Below are positions 1-6,893 of a stretch of 64,000 nucleotides of DNA, piece by piece; within the stretch, counting starts at the first letter, position 1, and each line of letters opens with the position of its first letter. The translations under genes and the position numbers were made by a program. The notes beneath the pieces are model-generated. The model saw only the letters and a list, made by a program, of their open reading frames with translations. It was not told the DNA's origin and searched no databases. Location: assembly GCA_017395245.1 (NCBI GenBank), contig JAFPVR010000102.1, positions 1-64,000 on the forward strand, in the 5' to 3' direction. Origin of the DNA: Bacteroidales bacterium. Lineage in GTDB: Bacteria; Bacteroidota; Bacteroidia; Bacteroidales; WCHB1-69.

Positions 1-1
1 C

Positions 2-196
2 TTCGTCATCGCCGTGCCCATCAGCGTGTTCGTGATGCATCGCTACTTGGAGGGTTTCGCCTACCGCGTGCCGTTGCACGTCTGGGTGTTCGCGGTGGCC
101 CTGATCGCGGTACTGTCCGTTACTATCGCGGTGGTCACCTTGCGCAGTTTGAGAGCCGCCACGGTGAACCCGGTGAGGGCGTTAAGAACGGAATAG
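2..196 (+). CDS. FtsX/MacB-type ABC transporter permease, C-terminal end (partial)
   Basis: The gene enters from the left edge, so only the last 64 residues are visible. They hold two hydrophobic segments (VIAVPISVFVM near the edge, then VFAVALIAVLSVTIAVVTL) and end in RAATVNPVRALRTE. The ending, a last membrane helix followed by a short tail with A-x-x-NP-x-x-ALR, is typical of FtsX/MacB permease subunits, which work at the inner membrane with an ATPase partner in efflux or lipoprotein export. The ATPase partner and the substrate cannot be seen. The reading frame is open to the window edge. Confidence 0.75.
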   Translation, partial: FVIAVPISVFVMHRYLEGFAYRVPLHVWVFAVALIAVLSVTIAVVTLRSLRAATVNPVRALRTE

Positions 197-202
197 GGTG
201 GT

Positions 203-230
203 GTAGAGACGCAAAATTTTGCGTCTCTAC
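203..230. repeat. 28-nt palindrome, copy 1 (centre AAAATTTT)
   Basis: A perfect 28-nt palindrome with arms GTAGAGACGC and GCGTCTCTAC, just after the permease stop codon. It is one of six loci of this family in the window (others at 14047, 14311, 14345, 22070 and 57275). As RNA it would fold into a tight hairpin, but no T-run follows, so it is a weak terminator at best. Confidence 0.9.
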
Positions 231-276
231 GATGTTAAAAAAAATATTTGAGTGTAATCCGTATTGAAATAAAATG

Positions 277-284
277 TATTTTTG
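277..284 (+). promoter_or_regulatory. Bacteroidota -7 promoter element upstream of hipBA
   Basis: TATTTTTG matches the Bacteroidota -7 consensus TAnnTTTG. It lies 83 nt before the HipB-like start codon in an AT-rich gap. No well-spaced -33 TTTG is obvious, so the call rests on the -7 box. The AT-rich stretch between this box and the gene (285-366) could hold the operator that HipB proteins normally bind; no clear inverted repeat was identified there. Confidence 0.5.
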
Positions 285-366
285 CACCGTTAAATACAAT
301 GATTGGATATTTTAATCGTAAATATAGCTATTAACATATCCGATTGAATGATTAAAATATAAGGCT

Positions 367-696
367 ATGACGGATTATTACGAGTACTCAATTCCAGAGT
401 TGGTGCAGATGCTTGGTGCCCGTTTCAAGGATTACCGCATGCGTTCGAACATGACGCAGAAGGACGTGGCAGAACAGGCGGGACTTACGGTGAATACCAT
501 CCACAAGTTCGAGAACGGCAGGGTGCCCAACCTTTCGCTTAGTACTTTCTTGTTGCTGATGAAGGCTGTTGGATGTATCAACGGTCTTGATGGGCTGATG
601 CCGGAACTGCCAGAGTCTCCTTATCTTGTCAAGGAAGGCGGGAAGAAAGCCCAACGCATCCGACATGCCTCACCGAAGTCTAGAACCCAACCATAA
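367..696 (+). CDS. HipB-like XRE-family antitoxin/repressor
   Basis: This 109-residue protein carries one Cro/C1-type helix-turn-helix at about residues 20-75 (KDYRMRSNMTQKDVAEQAGL then TVNTIHKFENGR), with the recognition helix followed by the N-G-R turn common in XRE proteins. It lies 6 nt upstream of a HipA-like kinase, the usual antitoxin-first order of HipBA modules. By family knowledge it should bind its own promoter, bind HipA and neutralise it. The basic C-terminal tail (GGKKAQRIRHASPKSRTQP) is longer than the core domain and could contact HipA or DNA; that is inference. Confidence 0.8.
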   Translation: MTDYYEYSIPELVQMLGARFKDYRMRSNMTQKDVAEQAGLTVNTIHKFENGRVPNLSLSTFLLLMKAVGCINGLDGLMPELPESPYLVKEGGKKAQRIRHASPKSRTQP

Positions 697-702
697 ACCG
701 AG

Positions 703-2190
703 ATGATGACAAGAATACTGAGAATCATGCTGTGGGGACGCGAAGTCGGTCGGTTGAGCATTGATGCGCGCCGTGGATTGCCCTATTTCGAGTACAATCG
801 AGAGTGGGTGGAAACTGGACTCGACATCTCGCCGCTCAACGCTTCTATCAAGCTGCCTCAGAACCTTCGCCCGATTTTCGGTGCTTCAGAGAAAATCTAC
901 CAAAAGTTGCCGCCTTTTTTGGCCGACTCTCTGCCCGACGCTTGGGGAAACGAACTTTTCGAGCAATGGCGGAGGCAGCAGGGCATCAAGCTGGGAGAGA
1001 TTACGCCGCTCGACAAGCTGGCTTTCATCGGAAGGCGGGCTATGGGCGCATTGGAGTTCTTTCCTGAAACCTCCAGTTTCTCTTTAAAAGAGGATATCAA
1101 CCTGAAGGCCTTGGTCAACCTGGCCGAAAAAATCTATGCGCAACGGGAAAATGCGCATATTGACCCCGAGCAGTCGCTCACCATGCAGGCCTTGATGGCA
1201 GTGGGCACTTCAGCGGGAGGACGGCAGCCCAAAGCCATTATTGCCATCAATCGTGAGACGGGTGAAATCCGCAGCGGACAGGTGGGCGAATTGAAAGGAT
1301 TTGACTATTGTATCCTGAAGTTCGGAATTTTTGAACGTTCAACGGCGGAACTGGAAATGACCTATTATGAGATGGCAAGAAAGGCTGGAATACGGATGAT
1401 GCCCTGTTGGCTGATGGAGGTTGAAGGCGTCAAACATTTCGTTACCAAGCGGTTCGACAGGGAAGGGGAGAAAAAACTACACGTTCAGACATTGGCGGCA
1501 CTTTATCCCGAAGCCGACAGCTATGAGCGCCTGCTGTGGGTATGCCGCAAGATGCGATTGTCGGAGCTTGACTGTGAGGAGGTCTTCCGCCGTATGGTGT
1601 TCAACCTCTTGGCCAACAACACCGACGATCACAACAAGAATTTCTCGTTTTTGATGGATGAGCAGGGACATTGGAGACTTTCACCTGCATATGATATGAC
1701 CTATATTTTTAACAGCGGGGGCTTTCTGCCCGAGACGCAACATTGTCTGATGATTGGCGGGAAATATACAGGTGTGACGCTCGAAGATGTCAGGGGACTG
1801 GCTGCTGAGAACGGGATACGCAGGGCGGAAAGTATCATTCGGGAGGTGGCCAAAGCGGTTGCGGATTTCCGCTCCATGGCTGAGCGTTATGATGTCCGGA
1901 AACAATGGATTTCCGCCGTGGAAAATACACTTGGCCATAATCTTGAAGCGTGGGGACTTGGAAAGGCGAATGTTGTGGCCAGTTATATAGATTCTACAGG
2001 TCGTAAAATAGATAATGCCCGTGTTGAGATGCAATTTAAGGGCAACTATCATCTTCTTGCCATGATTGACGGCAAAGAATGCAAAGCGGTCATTCGCAAG
2101 AAGACTATAGAATATGATGAAATAAGCCGTATCGGAATATCAAACTTGTCTGATGAATATTTGAAGGAACTTGTTTCTAAATTAATGTAA
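703..2190 (+). CDS. HipA-like serine/threonine kinase toxin
   Basis: A 495-residue HipA-family kinase. The N-terminal lobe (about 1-110) fits the HipA N1/couple_hipA domain, with LPPFLADSLPDAWGN at about 67-81. The ATP-lobe loop is GTSAGGRQPKAII. Catalytic and metal motifs are present: NNTDDHNKN with Asp308, and SPAYDMT with Asp331. HipA kinases phosphorylate targets such as glutamyl-tRNA synthetase and cause growth arrest; the target here is unknown. All kinase motifs look intact, so the module may be active. The protein is longer than the typical ~440 residues: about 75 residues after the kinase core (from roughly 420) form an extra lysine-rich tail of unknown role. Confidence 0.85.
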   Translation: MMTRILRIMLWGREVGRLSIDARRGLPYFEYNREWVETGLDISPLNASIKLPQNLRPIFGASEKIYQKLPPFLADSLPDAWGNELFEQWRRQQGIKLGEITPLDKLAFIGRRAMGALEFFPETSSFSLKEDINLKALVNLAEKIYAQRENAHIDPEQSLTMQALMAVGTSAGGRQPKAIIAINRETGEIRSGQVGELKGFDYCILKFGIFERSTAELEMTYYEMARKAGIRMMPCWLMEVEGVKHFVTKRFDREGEKKLHVQTLAALYPEADSYERLLWVCRKMRLSELDCEEVFRRMVFNLLANNTDDHNKNFSFLMDEQGHWRLSPAYDMTYIFNSGGFLPETQHCLMIGGKYTGVTLEDVRGLAAENGIRRAESIIREVAKAVADFRSMAERYDVRKQWISAVENTLGHNLEAWGLGKANVVASYIDSTGRKIDNARVEMQFKGNYHLLAMIDGKECKAVIRKKTIEYDEISRIGISNLSDEYLKELVSKLM

Positions 2191-2211
2191 CGATTGTTAA
2201 TACTGATGATT

Positions 2212-3555
2212 ATGCCCAAACTCAAATCCAAAATATTAGTGGTGGACGACAATGCGGGGGTGCGCGCCACACTGAACATCCTGCTGCCGCCGCGCTTCGA
2301 GGCGGTGGAGACGGTCAGCACACCCAAGGTGCTGATGAACACGGTGCGCACGTTCCGTCCCGATGTGGTGCTGCTCGACATGAACTTCGAGGCCGACATC
2401 AACACCGGCAACGAGGGCCTCTATTGGCTCTCCGAACTGCGACGGCAATATCCTGACATTCAGGTGGTTCTGATGACCGCCTACGCGGATGTGCCGCTGG
2501 CCGTGGAGGGCATGAAACGAGGTGCATTCGACTTCATCGTGAAGCCGTGGGAGAACGAGCATCTGATGGCGGTGTTGGAAGCGGCCTGTAAACAACGGAA
2601 CAAAGAGGCGCATCCGACTGCAAAACAGGAGGATGCTGCGATGTTGTGGGGTGAAAGTCCTGCCATGACTGCCATCCGGAAAACGGTGGAGAAGGTGGCC
2701 CCGACGGACGCTACCGTGCTGATTACTGGCGAGAACGGAACCGGCAAAGACGTGTTAGCCAACGAGATACACCAGCTGTCTTCGCGGGCGGCCAAACCGA
2801 TGGTGAGCTTGGATATCGGGTCGCTGTCGGAGAGTCTGTTCGAGAGCGAGCTGTTCGGGCATGTGAAAGGGGCTTTCACCGACGCGCGCACCGACCACAC
2901 GGGCAAGTTCGAGCAGGCCAACGGCACCACGCTCTTTCTCGACGAAATCGGGAATATCCCGTTGCACCTGCAGTCCAAGCTCTTGCGGGTGCTGCAAAAC
3001 CGCTGCGTCACCAAGGTCGGCGACACCAAGTCCGTGCCGATCGACATCCGGCTGGTTTGCGCCACCAACAAGGACCTCCCCGCGATGGTGCGGGACGGCC
3101 AATTCCGCGAGGATCTCTACTACCGTATCAACACGGTAACGTTGCAGCTGCCGCCCCTGCGCGAGCGTACAGACGAGATCGAACCGTTAGCCTCCTTGTT
3201 CATAGAACGTTACGCCAAGAAGTACCGTCGCAATGTGACGGGTATTTCGGAGGGTGCCGTGGATCTGCTGCGCCGATGCCGCTGGTCCGGGAATGTGCGT
3301 GAGCTACAGAACCGGATTGAGCAGACGGTCATCTTAGCCGAGAACGAAGTGTTGCGGCCAGATGACTTTCAAATTAATGATAATGAGCTAATTACGACTG
3401 AATTCCCCATTCAGGCAGAGTCCTTGGAGGATGCTGAGGAACAGGTGATACGCAACGCGGTCAAAAAATACAACGGCAACCTGACCTTGGTGGCCAAAGC
3501 ATTGAATATCAGTCGCCCGACATTGTACAACCGTTTGAAAAAGTACGGAATATGA
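2212..3555 (+). CDS. Sigma-54-dependent response regulator (NtrC/AtoC type)
   Basis: Three-domain enhancer-binding regulator. A receiver domain (KILVVDDN at the N terminus, phosphoacceptor Asp56 in LLDMNF) is followed by an AAA+ sigma-54 activator domain with Walker A GENGTGKD near 173 and the sigma-54 contact loop GAFTDA at 220-225, then a Fis-type helix-turn-helix at the C terminus (NLTLVAKALNISRPTLYNRL). It should activate RpoN promoters after phosphorylation, most likely by the overlapping kinase gene. The ATG at 2212 is preferred because it gives the standard spacing to the first receiver strand; ATG 2206 and TTG 2194 are in frame but have no better ribosome site. Its targets cannot be read from the window. 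Confidence 0.9.
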   Translation: MPKLKSKILVVDDNAGVRATLNILLPPRFEAVETVSTPKVLMNTVRTFRPDVVLLDMNFEADINTGNEGLYWLSELRRQYPDIQVVLMTAYADVPLAVEGMKRGAFDFIVKPWENEHLMAVLEAACKQRNKEAHPTAKQEDAAMLWGESPAMTAIRKTVEKVAPTDATVLITGENGTGKDVLANEIHQLSSRAAKPMVSLDIGSLSESLFESELFGHVKGAFTDARTDHTGKFEQANGTTLFLDEIGNIPLHLQSKLLRVLQNRCVTKVGDTKSVPIDIRLVCATNKDLPAMVRDGQFREDLYYRINTVTLQLPPLRERTDEIEPLASLFIERYAKKYRRNVTGISEGAVDLLRRCRWSGNVRELQNRIEQTVILAENEVLRPDDFQINDNELITTEFPIQAESLEDAEEQVIRNAVKKYNGNLTLVAKALNISRPTLYNRLKKYGI

Positions 3556-4409
3556 GTACTTTGGCATGGATAGGGATTCTGGCGGGCAGCTGCCTCATCG
3601 TGGCCCTGCTGACGGCCTTGTGGGTCTCCAAACGGAACCGCGACAAGGTGGCCTACATGATGGATTCCTTGGAGGACGGTGAGACGAATTTCCGTTTCCG
3701 CGACAACACCGCCATGAACCGCGAGCTCAATCGCATCCGCAGCATCGTGGAGCGGCAAAGCGTTCGGAATGAGGAAGTTTCGTGGAGCAAGCTCTTCCGA
3801 GTCATCACGCACGAGATGATGAACACGGTGACCCCGATTGCCGCTTTGAGCGACGCCCTCGCCAAGGACGACACCCTGGATGTAAAGGCGGGGCTGGAGA
3901 CCATCTCTTCCTCCTCCAAAGAACTGATTCGTTTTGTAGAGTCCTACCGAACCTTCACCAAGGCCGCACCGCCTGTCTGTAAGACACTGCTGGTCAGCGA
4001 ACTGTTAGACAGGGTAGTACGTCTGAATGAAGTCAAAGCTCACGAATGCAATGCTGTTCTCACCAGCAATGTGGAACCTTCCGATCTGATGCTCTACGCC
4101 GACGAATCGCAGCTGATGCAGGTCTTCAACAACTTGATTAAGAATGCCTTGGAGGCATCAGCCACGGAGATCAAATTAGAGGCAGGGTTAGACAGCGAGG
4201 ATCGCACGGTGATACAGGTGCGCAACAATGGACAACCAGTGCCGCTTCGTCAGCACGAGGAGATTTTCGTACCCTTTTATTCCACCAAAACCAGTGGCAG
4301 CGGCATCGGGTTGAGCCTCTCGCGCCGCATCATGCAGCGTCACAAGGGCTCGTTAGTTCTGCGGCAAAGCGACCGCCAGCAAACGGTTTTCGCGCTGATT
4401 TTCCCGTGA
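3552..4409 (+). CDS. Membrane-anchored sensor histidine kinase
   Basis: The start codon overlaps the regulator stop (ATGA), so the two are translationally coupled and very likely partners. One N-terminal membrane helix (about residues 5-26) is followed by a short linker, an H-box with His87 (VITHEMMNTVTP), and an HATPase domain with N-box (NNLIKNALEAS), and G boxes (TSGSGIGLSLSRRI). At 285 residues it is short: there is no periplasmic loop and no clear PAS or HAMP domain. Signal sensing must therefore occur in the membrane, in the roughly 50-residue linker, or through another protein. The order regulator then kinase is the less common one. Confidence 0.88.
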   Translation: MSTLAWIGILAGSCLIVALLTALWVSKRNRDKVAYMMDSLEDGETNFRFRDNTAMNRELNRIRSIVERQSVRNEEVSWSKLFRVITHEMMNTVTPIAALSDALAKDDTLDVKAGLETISSSSKELIRFVESYRTFTKAAPPVCKTLLVSELLDRVVRLNEVKAHECNAVLTSNVEPSDLMLYADESQLMQVFNNLIKNALEASATEIKLEAGLDSEDRTVIQVRNNGQPVPLRQHEEIFVPFYSTKTSGSGIGLSLSRRIMQRHKGSLVLRQSDRQQTVFALIFP

Positions 4410-4435
4410 TATGTTCGCAATATCGCATTATTTGT

Positions 4436-4443
4436 TATTTTTG
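4436..4443 (+). promoter_or_regulatory. -7 promoter element upstream of the LolA-like gene
   Basis: TATTTTTG matches TAnnTTTG. It sits after the kinase stop codon and just before the 60-bp two-hairpin repeat, so the LolA-like mRNA would carry that repeat in its 5' leader. Confidence 0.5.
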
Positions 4444-4448
4444 CCGCT

Positions 4449-4509
4449 TCCAAAAAGGGCTGAAAGCCCGACCTATGCTAACCCAGGGTGAACGCAGTGA
4501 GCCCTGGGA
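4449..4509 (+). repeat. 60-bp two-hairpin dispersed repeat, copy 1
   Basis: Contains two hairpins, AGGGCTGAAAGCCC and the longer pair CCCAGGG...CCCTGGG around a GTGAACGCAGTGAG loop. A nearly identical copy lies in opposite orientation at 58825-58886. Differences are few (for example GCAGTGAG here, GAAGTGAG there). No coding potential. It would form part of the 5' leader of the LolA-like gene. Confidence 0.85.
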
Positions 4510-4544
4510 TTAAACAAACGAATAATCAGAAAGTCAGAACAAAC

Positions 4545-5189
4545 ATGAAAAGACTATTCACCATAATCATCGCGCTGATGTCAATCAGCGTCCTCACCGC
4601 CCAGAACGTCGATGGCGGCGCCAACGACCTCCTCAAGAAGGTCTCCCAGCAATACCAAAAATACAACACCTTGCAGTTCCATTACACGCTGAAAACCACC
4701 AAGGACGACAAGACCTTAGGCGTCAGCGAGGGCGACTTTTACCTGAAGGGCAGCAAGTACAAGACCAACTTCGGCGGGCAGCAGTTGTATTGCGACGGAA
4801 CCTCGATTTGGAGCTACGACAAGGACGCCAACGAAGTCTCCATTTACGAGTACGACCCCGACGACGACCAGAATCTGATGAATCCGCAGCGTGTCCTCAA
4901 GGATTGGGCCTCGAATTTCCGTGCCAAATTCATTCGCGACGAGTTTACGAACAATGTGCAGTACAGCATTGTCGATCTTACACCGAAGACCGCGCAATCG
5001 TACTACCGCATCCGTGTCTATATTGTCAAGACTTCGCTGAAGATTGCGAAGATTGCGGTGTATGAGAAAGATAACACTATTTACACCTACAGTATTGAGC
5101 AGTTCAAGAGCGATATCCCGCTGGATGACAAACTGTTCGTGTTCGACAAGACCAAATATCCCGGCGTGGAGGTCAACGACATGCGATGA
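4545..5189 (+). CDS. LolA-like outer-membrane lipoprotein carrier protein
   Basis: A 214-residue periplasmic protein with a clear signal peptide (MKRLFTIIIALMSISVLTAQ). The rest fits the LolA fold: LQFHYTLKT near the N terminus, then a strand-rich region with GDFYLKGSKYKTNFGG, DGTSIWSYDKDANEVSIYE, and a conserved-looking C-terminal KFVF-type strand (DDKLFVFDKTKYPGVEV). LolA-family chaperones ferry lipoproteins from the inner to the outer membrane, although many Bacteroidota members are only distant relatives. The start at 4545 is chosen because it begins the signal peptide; an upstream in-frame ATG at 4488 lies inside the dispersed repeat. It stands alone, not next to FtsK or other Lol genes. 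Confidence 0.8.
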   Translation: MKRLFTIIIALMSISVLTAQNVDGGANDLLKKVSQQYQKYNTLQFHYTLKTTKDDKTLGVSEGDFYLKGSKYKTNFGGQQLYCDGTSIWSYDKDANEVSIYEYDPDDDQNLMNPQRVLKDWASNFRAKFIRDEFTNNVQYSIVDLTPKTAQSYYRIRVYIVKTSLKIAKIAVYEKDNTIYTYSIEQFKSDIPLDDKLFVFDKTKYPGVEVNDMR

Positions 5190-5233
5190 CTTGAAACTTG
5201 AAACCTGAAACTTGAAACTTGAAACTTGAAACT
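5189..5233. repeat. Heptanucleotide tandem array, GAAACTT type
   Basis: Six near-perfect copies of the 7-mer ACTTGAA (one ACCTGAA variant) directly after the LolA stop codon. It belongs to the 7-bp intergenic arrays found throughout the window. Confidence 0.9.
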
Positions 5234-5260
5234 ACCATACGCACGAATCAAAAAATTGTG

Positions 5261-5268
5261 TACCTTTG
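5261..5268 (+). promoter_or_regulatory. -7 promoter element of glmM
   Basis: TACCTTTG matches TAnnTTTG, 34 nt before the glmM start. An AAGGA-like ribosome site at 5295-5299 precedes ATG 5303. Confidence 0.6.
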
Positions 5269-5302
5269 CCGTTTGTTTTGATAATTAAAAAAAGAAGGAT
5301 AT

Positions 5303-6742
5303 ATGACATTGATTAAATCCATTTCCGGAATCCGTGGAACCATCGGAGGCAACATTGGCGAGAACCTTACCCCCGTCGATGTGGTGAAGTTTACAACGGC
5401 TTTTGCCACTTTTTTGCTTGAAAAGAGGGCTAAGGAGCCGACTGCGTCCTCGCAGTCGGAAAAAGACAATCTTCTGGACGAAGATTGCTCCAGAATGCGC
5501 ATGGTTGTCGGACGCGATGCCCGCATCTCTGGCGACATTGTGAACCGTCTGGTTTGCAGTACGTTGCAGAGCATGGGCATTGACGTGATCGACCTCGGTC
5601 TCTCCACGACCCCGACCACGGAAATGGCTGTTATCCAACAGAAAGCCGACGGCGGCATTATCATCACCGCCAGTCACAACCCGATGCAGTGGAACGCCCT
5701 GAAGCTGCTCGACCGTACGGGCGAGTTCGTCTCCGGCGCGGAGGCCAAGCGTATCGTTGAACTTACTGAATCGGATGATCTGTCGTATGCCACTTTCGAT
5801 AAACTTGGCAGTTATCAGCTGTACGAGAATGCTATCCAAGATCATGTGGATGCTATTCTGAAACTTCCGTTGGTGAACAAGAACGCCATCGCCAAGGCCA
5901 ACTTCAAGGTGATTCTGGATACGGTGAACTCTACCGGTGCATTGGCTCTTCCGGTGCTGCTCAAAGCACTGGGTGTCAACGATGTGACTATTCTGAACGG
6001 TGAGATGAACGGCGTTTTCGCCCACAATCCCGAACCGATTCCTGAAAATCTCGCAGGTATTTGCAATGCTATGAGTCGCTCCAACTACGATGTCGGTTTC
6101 GTGGTGGATCCTGATGTGGACCGCCTTGCTATCGTTAAGGAGGACGGCACCCTCTTTGTGGAGGAGAACACCCTCGTGGCTGTGGCCGACTACGTGCTGC
6201 AACACACGCCCGGAAATACGGTTTCCAACCTTTCCTCCTCTCGCGCATTGAAGGATGTAACGGACAAGTACGGAAAGACTTACACGCCTTCCGCAGTGGG
6301 CGAGGTCAATGTGGTGGAGATGATGAAGGCGACCAACGCCGTGATTGGCGGCGAGGGCAACGGAGGTGTCATCTATCCCGAACTGCACTATGGTCGCGAC
6401 GCGCTCGTGGGTATCGCGCTCTTCCTGACCTATATGGCTGAGTCTAAGAAGAGTTGCAGCCAAATCCGTGCACTCTATCCCGACTATTGCATCGTGAAGA
6501 AGAAAACCGAATTGGACAGCTCCGTCAACCTGAAAGAAATCTTGGCGAAGATTGCCCAGAAATATGCTAACTATCAAGTGAATACCGTTGATGGTGTGCG
6601 TGTTGACTTCGAGGACAGCTGGGTGCACGTGCGTAGCTCCAACACCGAGCCCATCATGCGCATCTACGCCGAAGCTCTCACCCCGCAAATCGCCGAGAAT
6701 ATCGCCAACAAGCTGATGGGGGACATCCGCGAATTAATGTAG
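5303..6742 (+). CDS. glmM: Phosphoglucosamine mutase (alpha-D-phosphohexomutase family)
   Basis: A 479-residue phosphohexomutase. Domain 1 starts SISGIRGTIGGNIG; the phosphoserine loop TASHNP puts the active serine at about residue 124; the Mg site is DPDVDR (Asp269, 271, 273); the sugar loop is EGNGGVIYPELHYGRD; the phosphate-binding loop is RSSNTEPIMRIY near the C terminus. GlmM converts glucosamine-6-phosphate to glucosamine-1-phosphate for peptidoglycan and LPS precursors in the cytoplasm. The protein is about 20 residues longer than usual because of a palindromic insertion at 5434-5491 encoding roughly KEPTASSQSEKDNLLDEDCS, between helix 1 and the strand leading into VVGRDARISG. The frame is preserved and all catalytic motifs remain. 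A phosphomannomutase role cannot be excluded from sequence alone. Confidence 0.88.
   Translation: MTLIKSISGIRGTIGGNIGENLTPVDVVKFTTAFATFLLEKRAKEPTASSQSEKDNLLDEDCSRMRMVVGRDARISGDIVNRLVCSTLQSMGIDVIDLGLSTTPTTEMAVIQQKADGGIIITASHNPMQWNALKLLDRTGEFVSGAEAKRIVELTESDDLSYATFDKLGSYQLYENAIQDHVDAILKLPLVNKNAIAKANFKVILDTVNSTGALALPVLLKALGVNDVTILNGEMNGVFAHNPEPIPENLAGICNAMSRSNYDVGFVVDPDVDRLAIVKEDGTLFVEENTLVAVADYVLQHTPGNTVSNLSSSRALKDVTDKYGKTYTPSAVGEVNVVEMMKATNAVIGGEGNGGVIYPELHYGRDALVGIALFLTYMAESKKSCSQIRALYPDYCIVKKKTELDSSVNLKEILAKIAQKYANYQVNTVDGVRVDFEDSWVHVRSSNTEPIMRIYAEALTPQIAENIANKLMGDIRELM
5434..5491 (+). repeat. In-frame palindromic element inside glmM
   Basis: Two perfect hairpins sit side by side: CCGACTGCG/CGCAGTCGG with loop TCCT (5438-5459) and CAATCTTC/GAAGATTG with loop TGGAC (5467-5487). 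An outer pair GGAGC (5434-5438) and GCTCC (5487-5491) closes the element, giving a possible three-way junction. It lies inside the coding region and adds about 19-20 mostly polar residues at a point where phosphohexomutases normally have a short linker. This looks like a repeat tolerated in a surface loop, comparable in kind to Rickettsia palindromic elements. Confidence 0.75.
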
Positions 6743-6774
6743 AATGCTGAATGCTGAATGATGAATGATGAATA
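6743..6774. repeat. Heptanucleotide array, TGAATGM type
   Basis: Four to five copies of AATGCTG/AATGATG with 7-bp period, beginning immediately at the glmM stop codon. Confidence 0.8.
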
Positions 6775-6789
6775 AAACTTCCTTAAGCA

Positions 6790-6854
6790 GCCTCGGAGAG
6801 GCAAAACGCACGGAGTGCAATTAACCCAACACAAGGCGAAGCCGCAGTGTGGGG
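6790..6854 (+). repeat. Multi-hairpin intergenic element with GGA loops
   Basis: Three or four small hairpins in a row: GCCTC-GGA-GAGGC (6790-6802), GCAC-GGA-GTGC (6808-6818), and CCCAACAC...GTGTGGGG (6825-6854), the last enclosing GGC-GAA-GCC. A matching hairpin GCATCTC-GGA-GAGATGC occurs at 12062-12078. It lies in the 150-nt gap before the first TlpA-like gene and has no coding potential. Confidence 0.65.
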
Positions 6855-6893
6855 CAGGTACGATAAAGGGCGAACGATGAAACGATAATACCA

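Noticed and set aside
4488..4544. Upstream start for the LolA-like gene
   Set aside because: It lies in the dispersed repeat and would place 19 polar residues before the signal peptide.
5285..6688. Long open frame antisense to glmM
   Set aside because: It is the shadow of a GC-rich gene; the composition is His/Val-rich with no family pattern, and it covers all catalytic codons of GlmM on the other strand.
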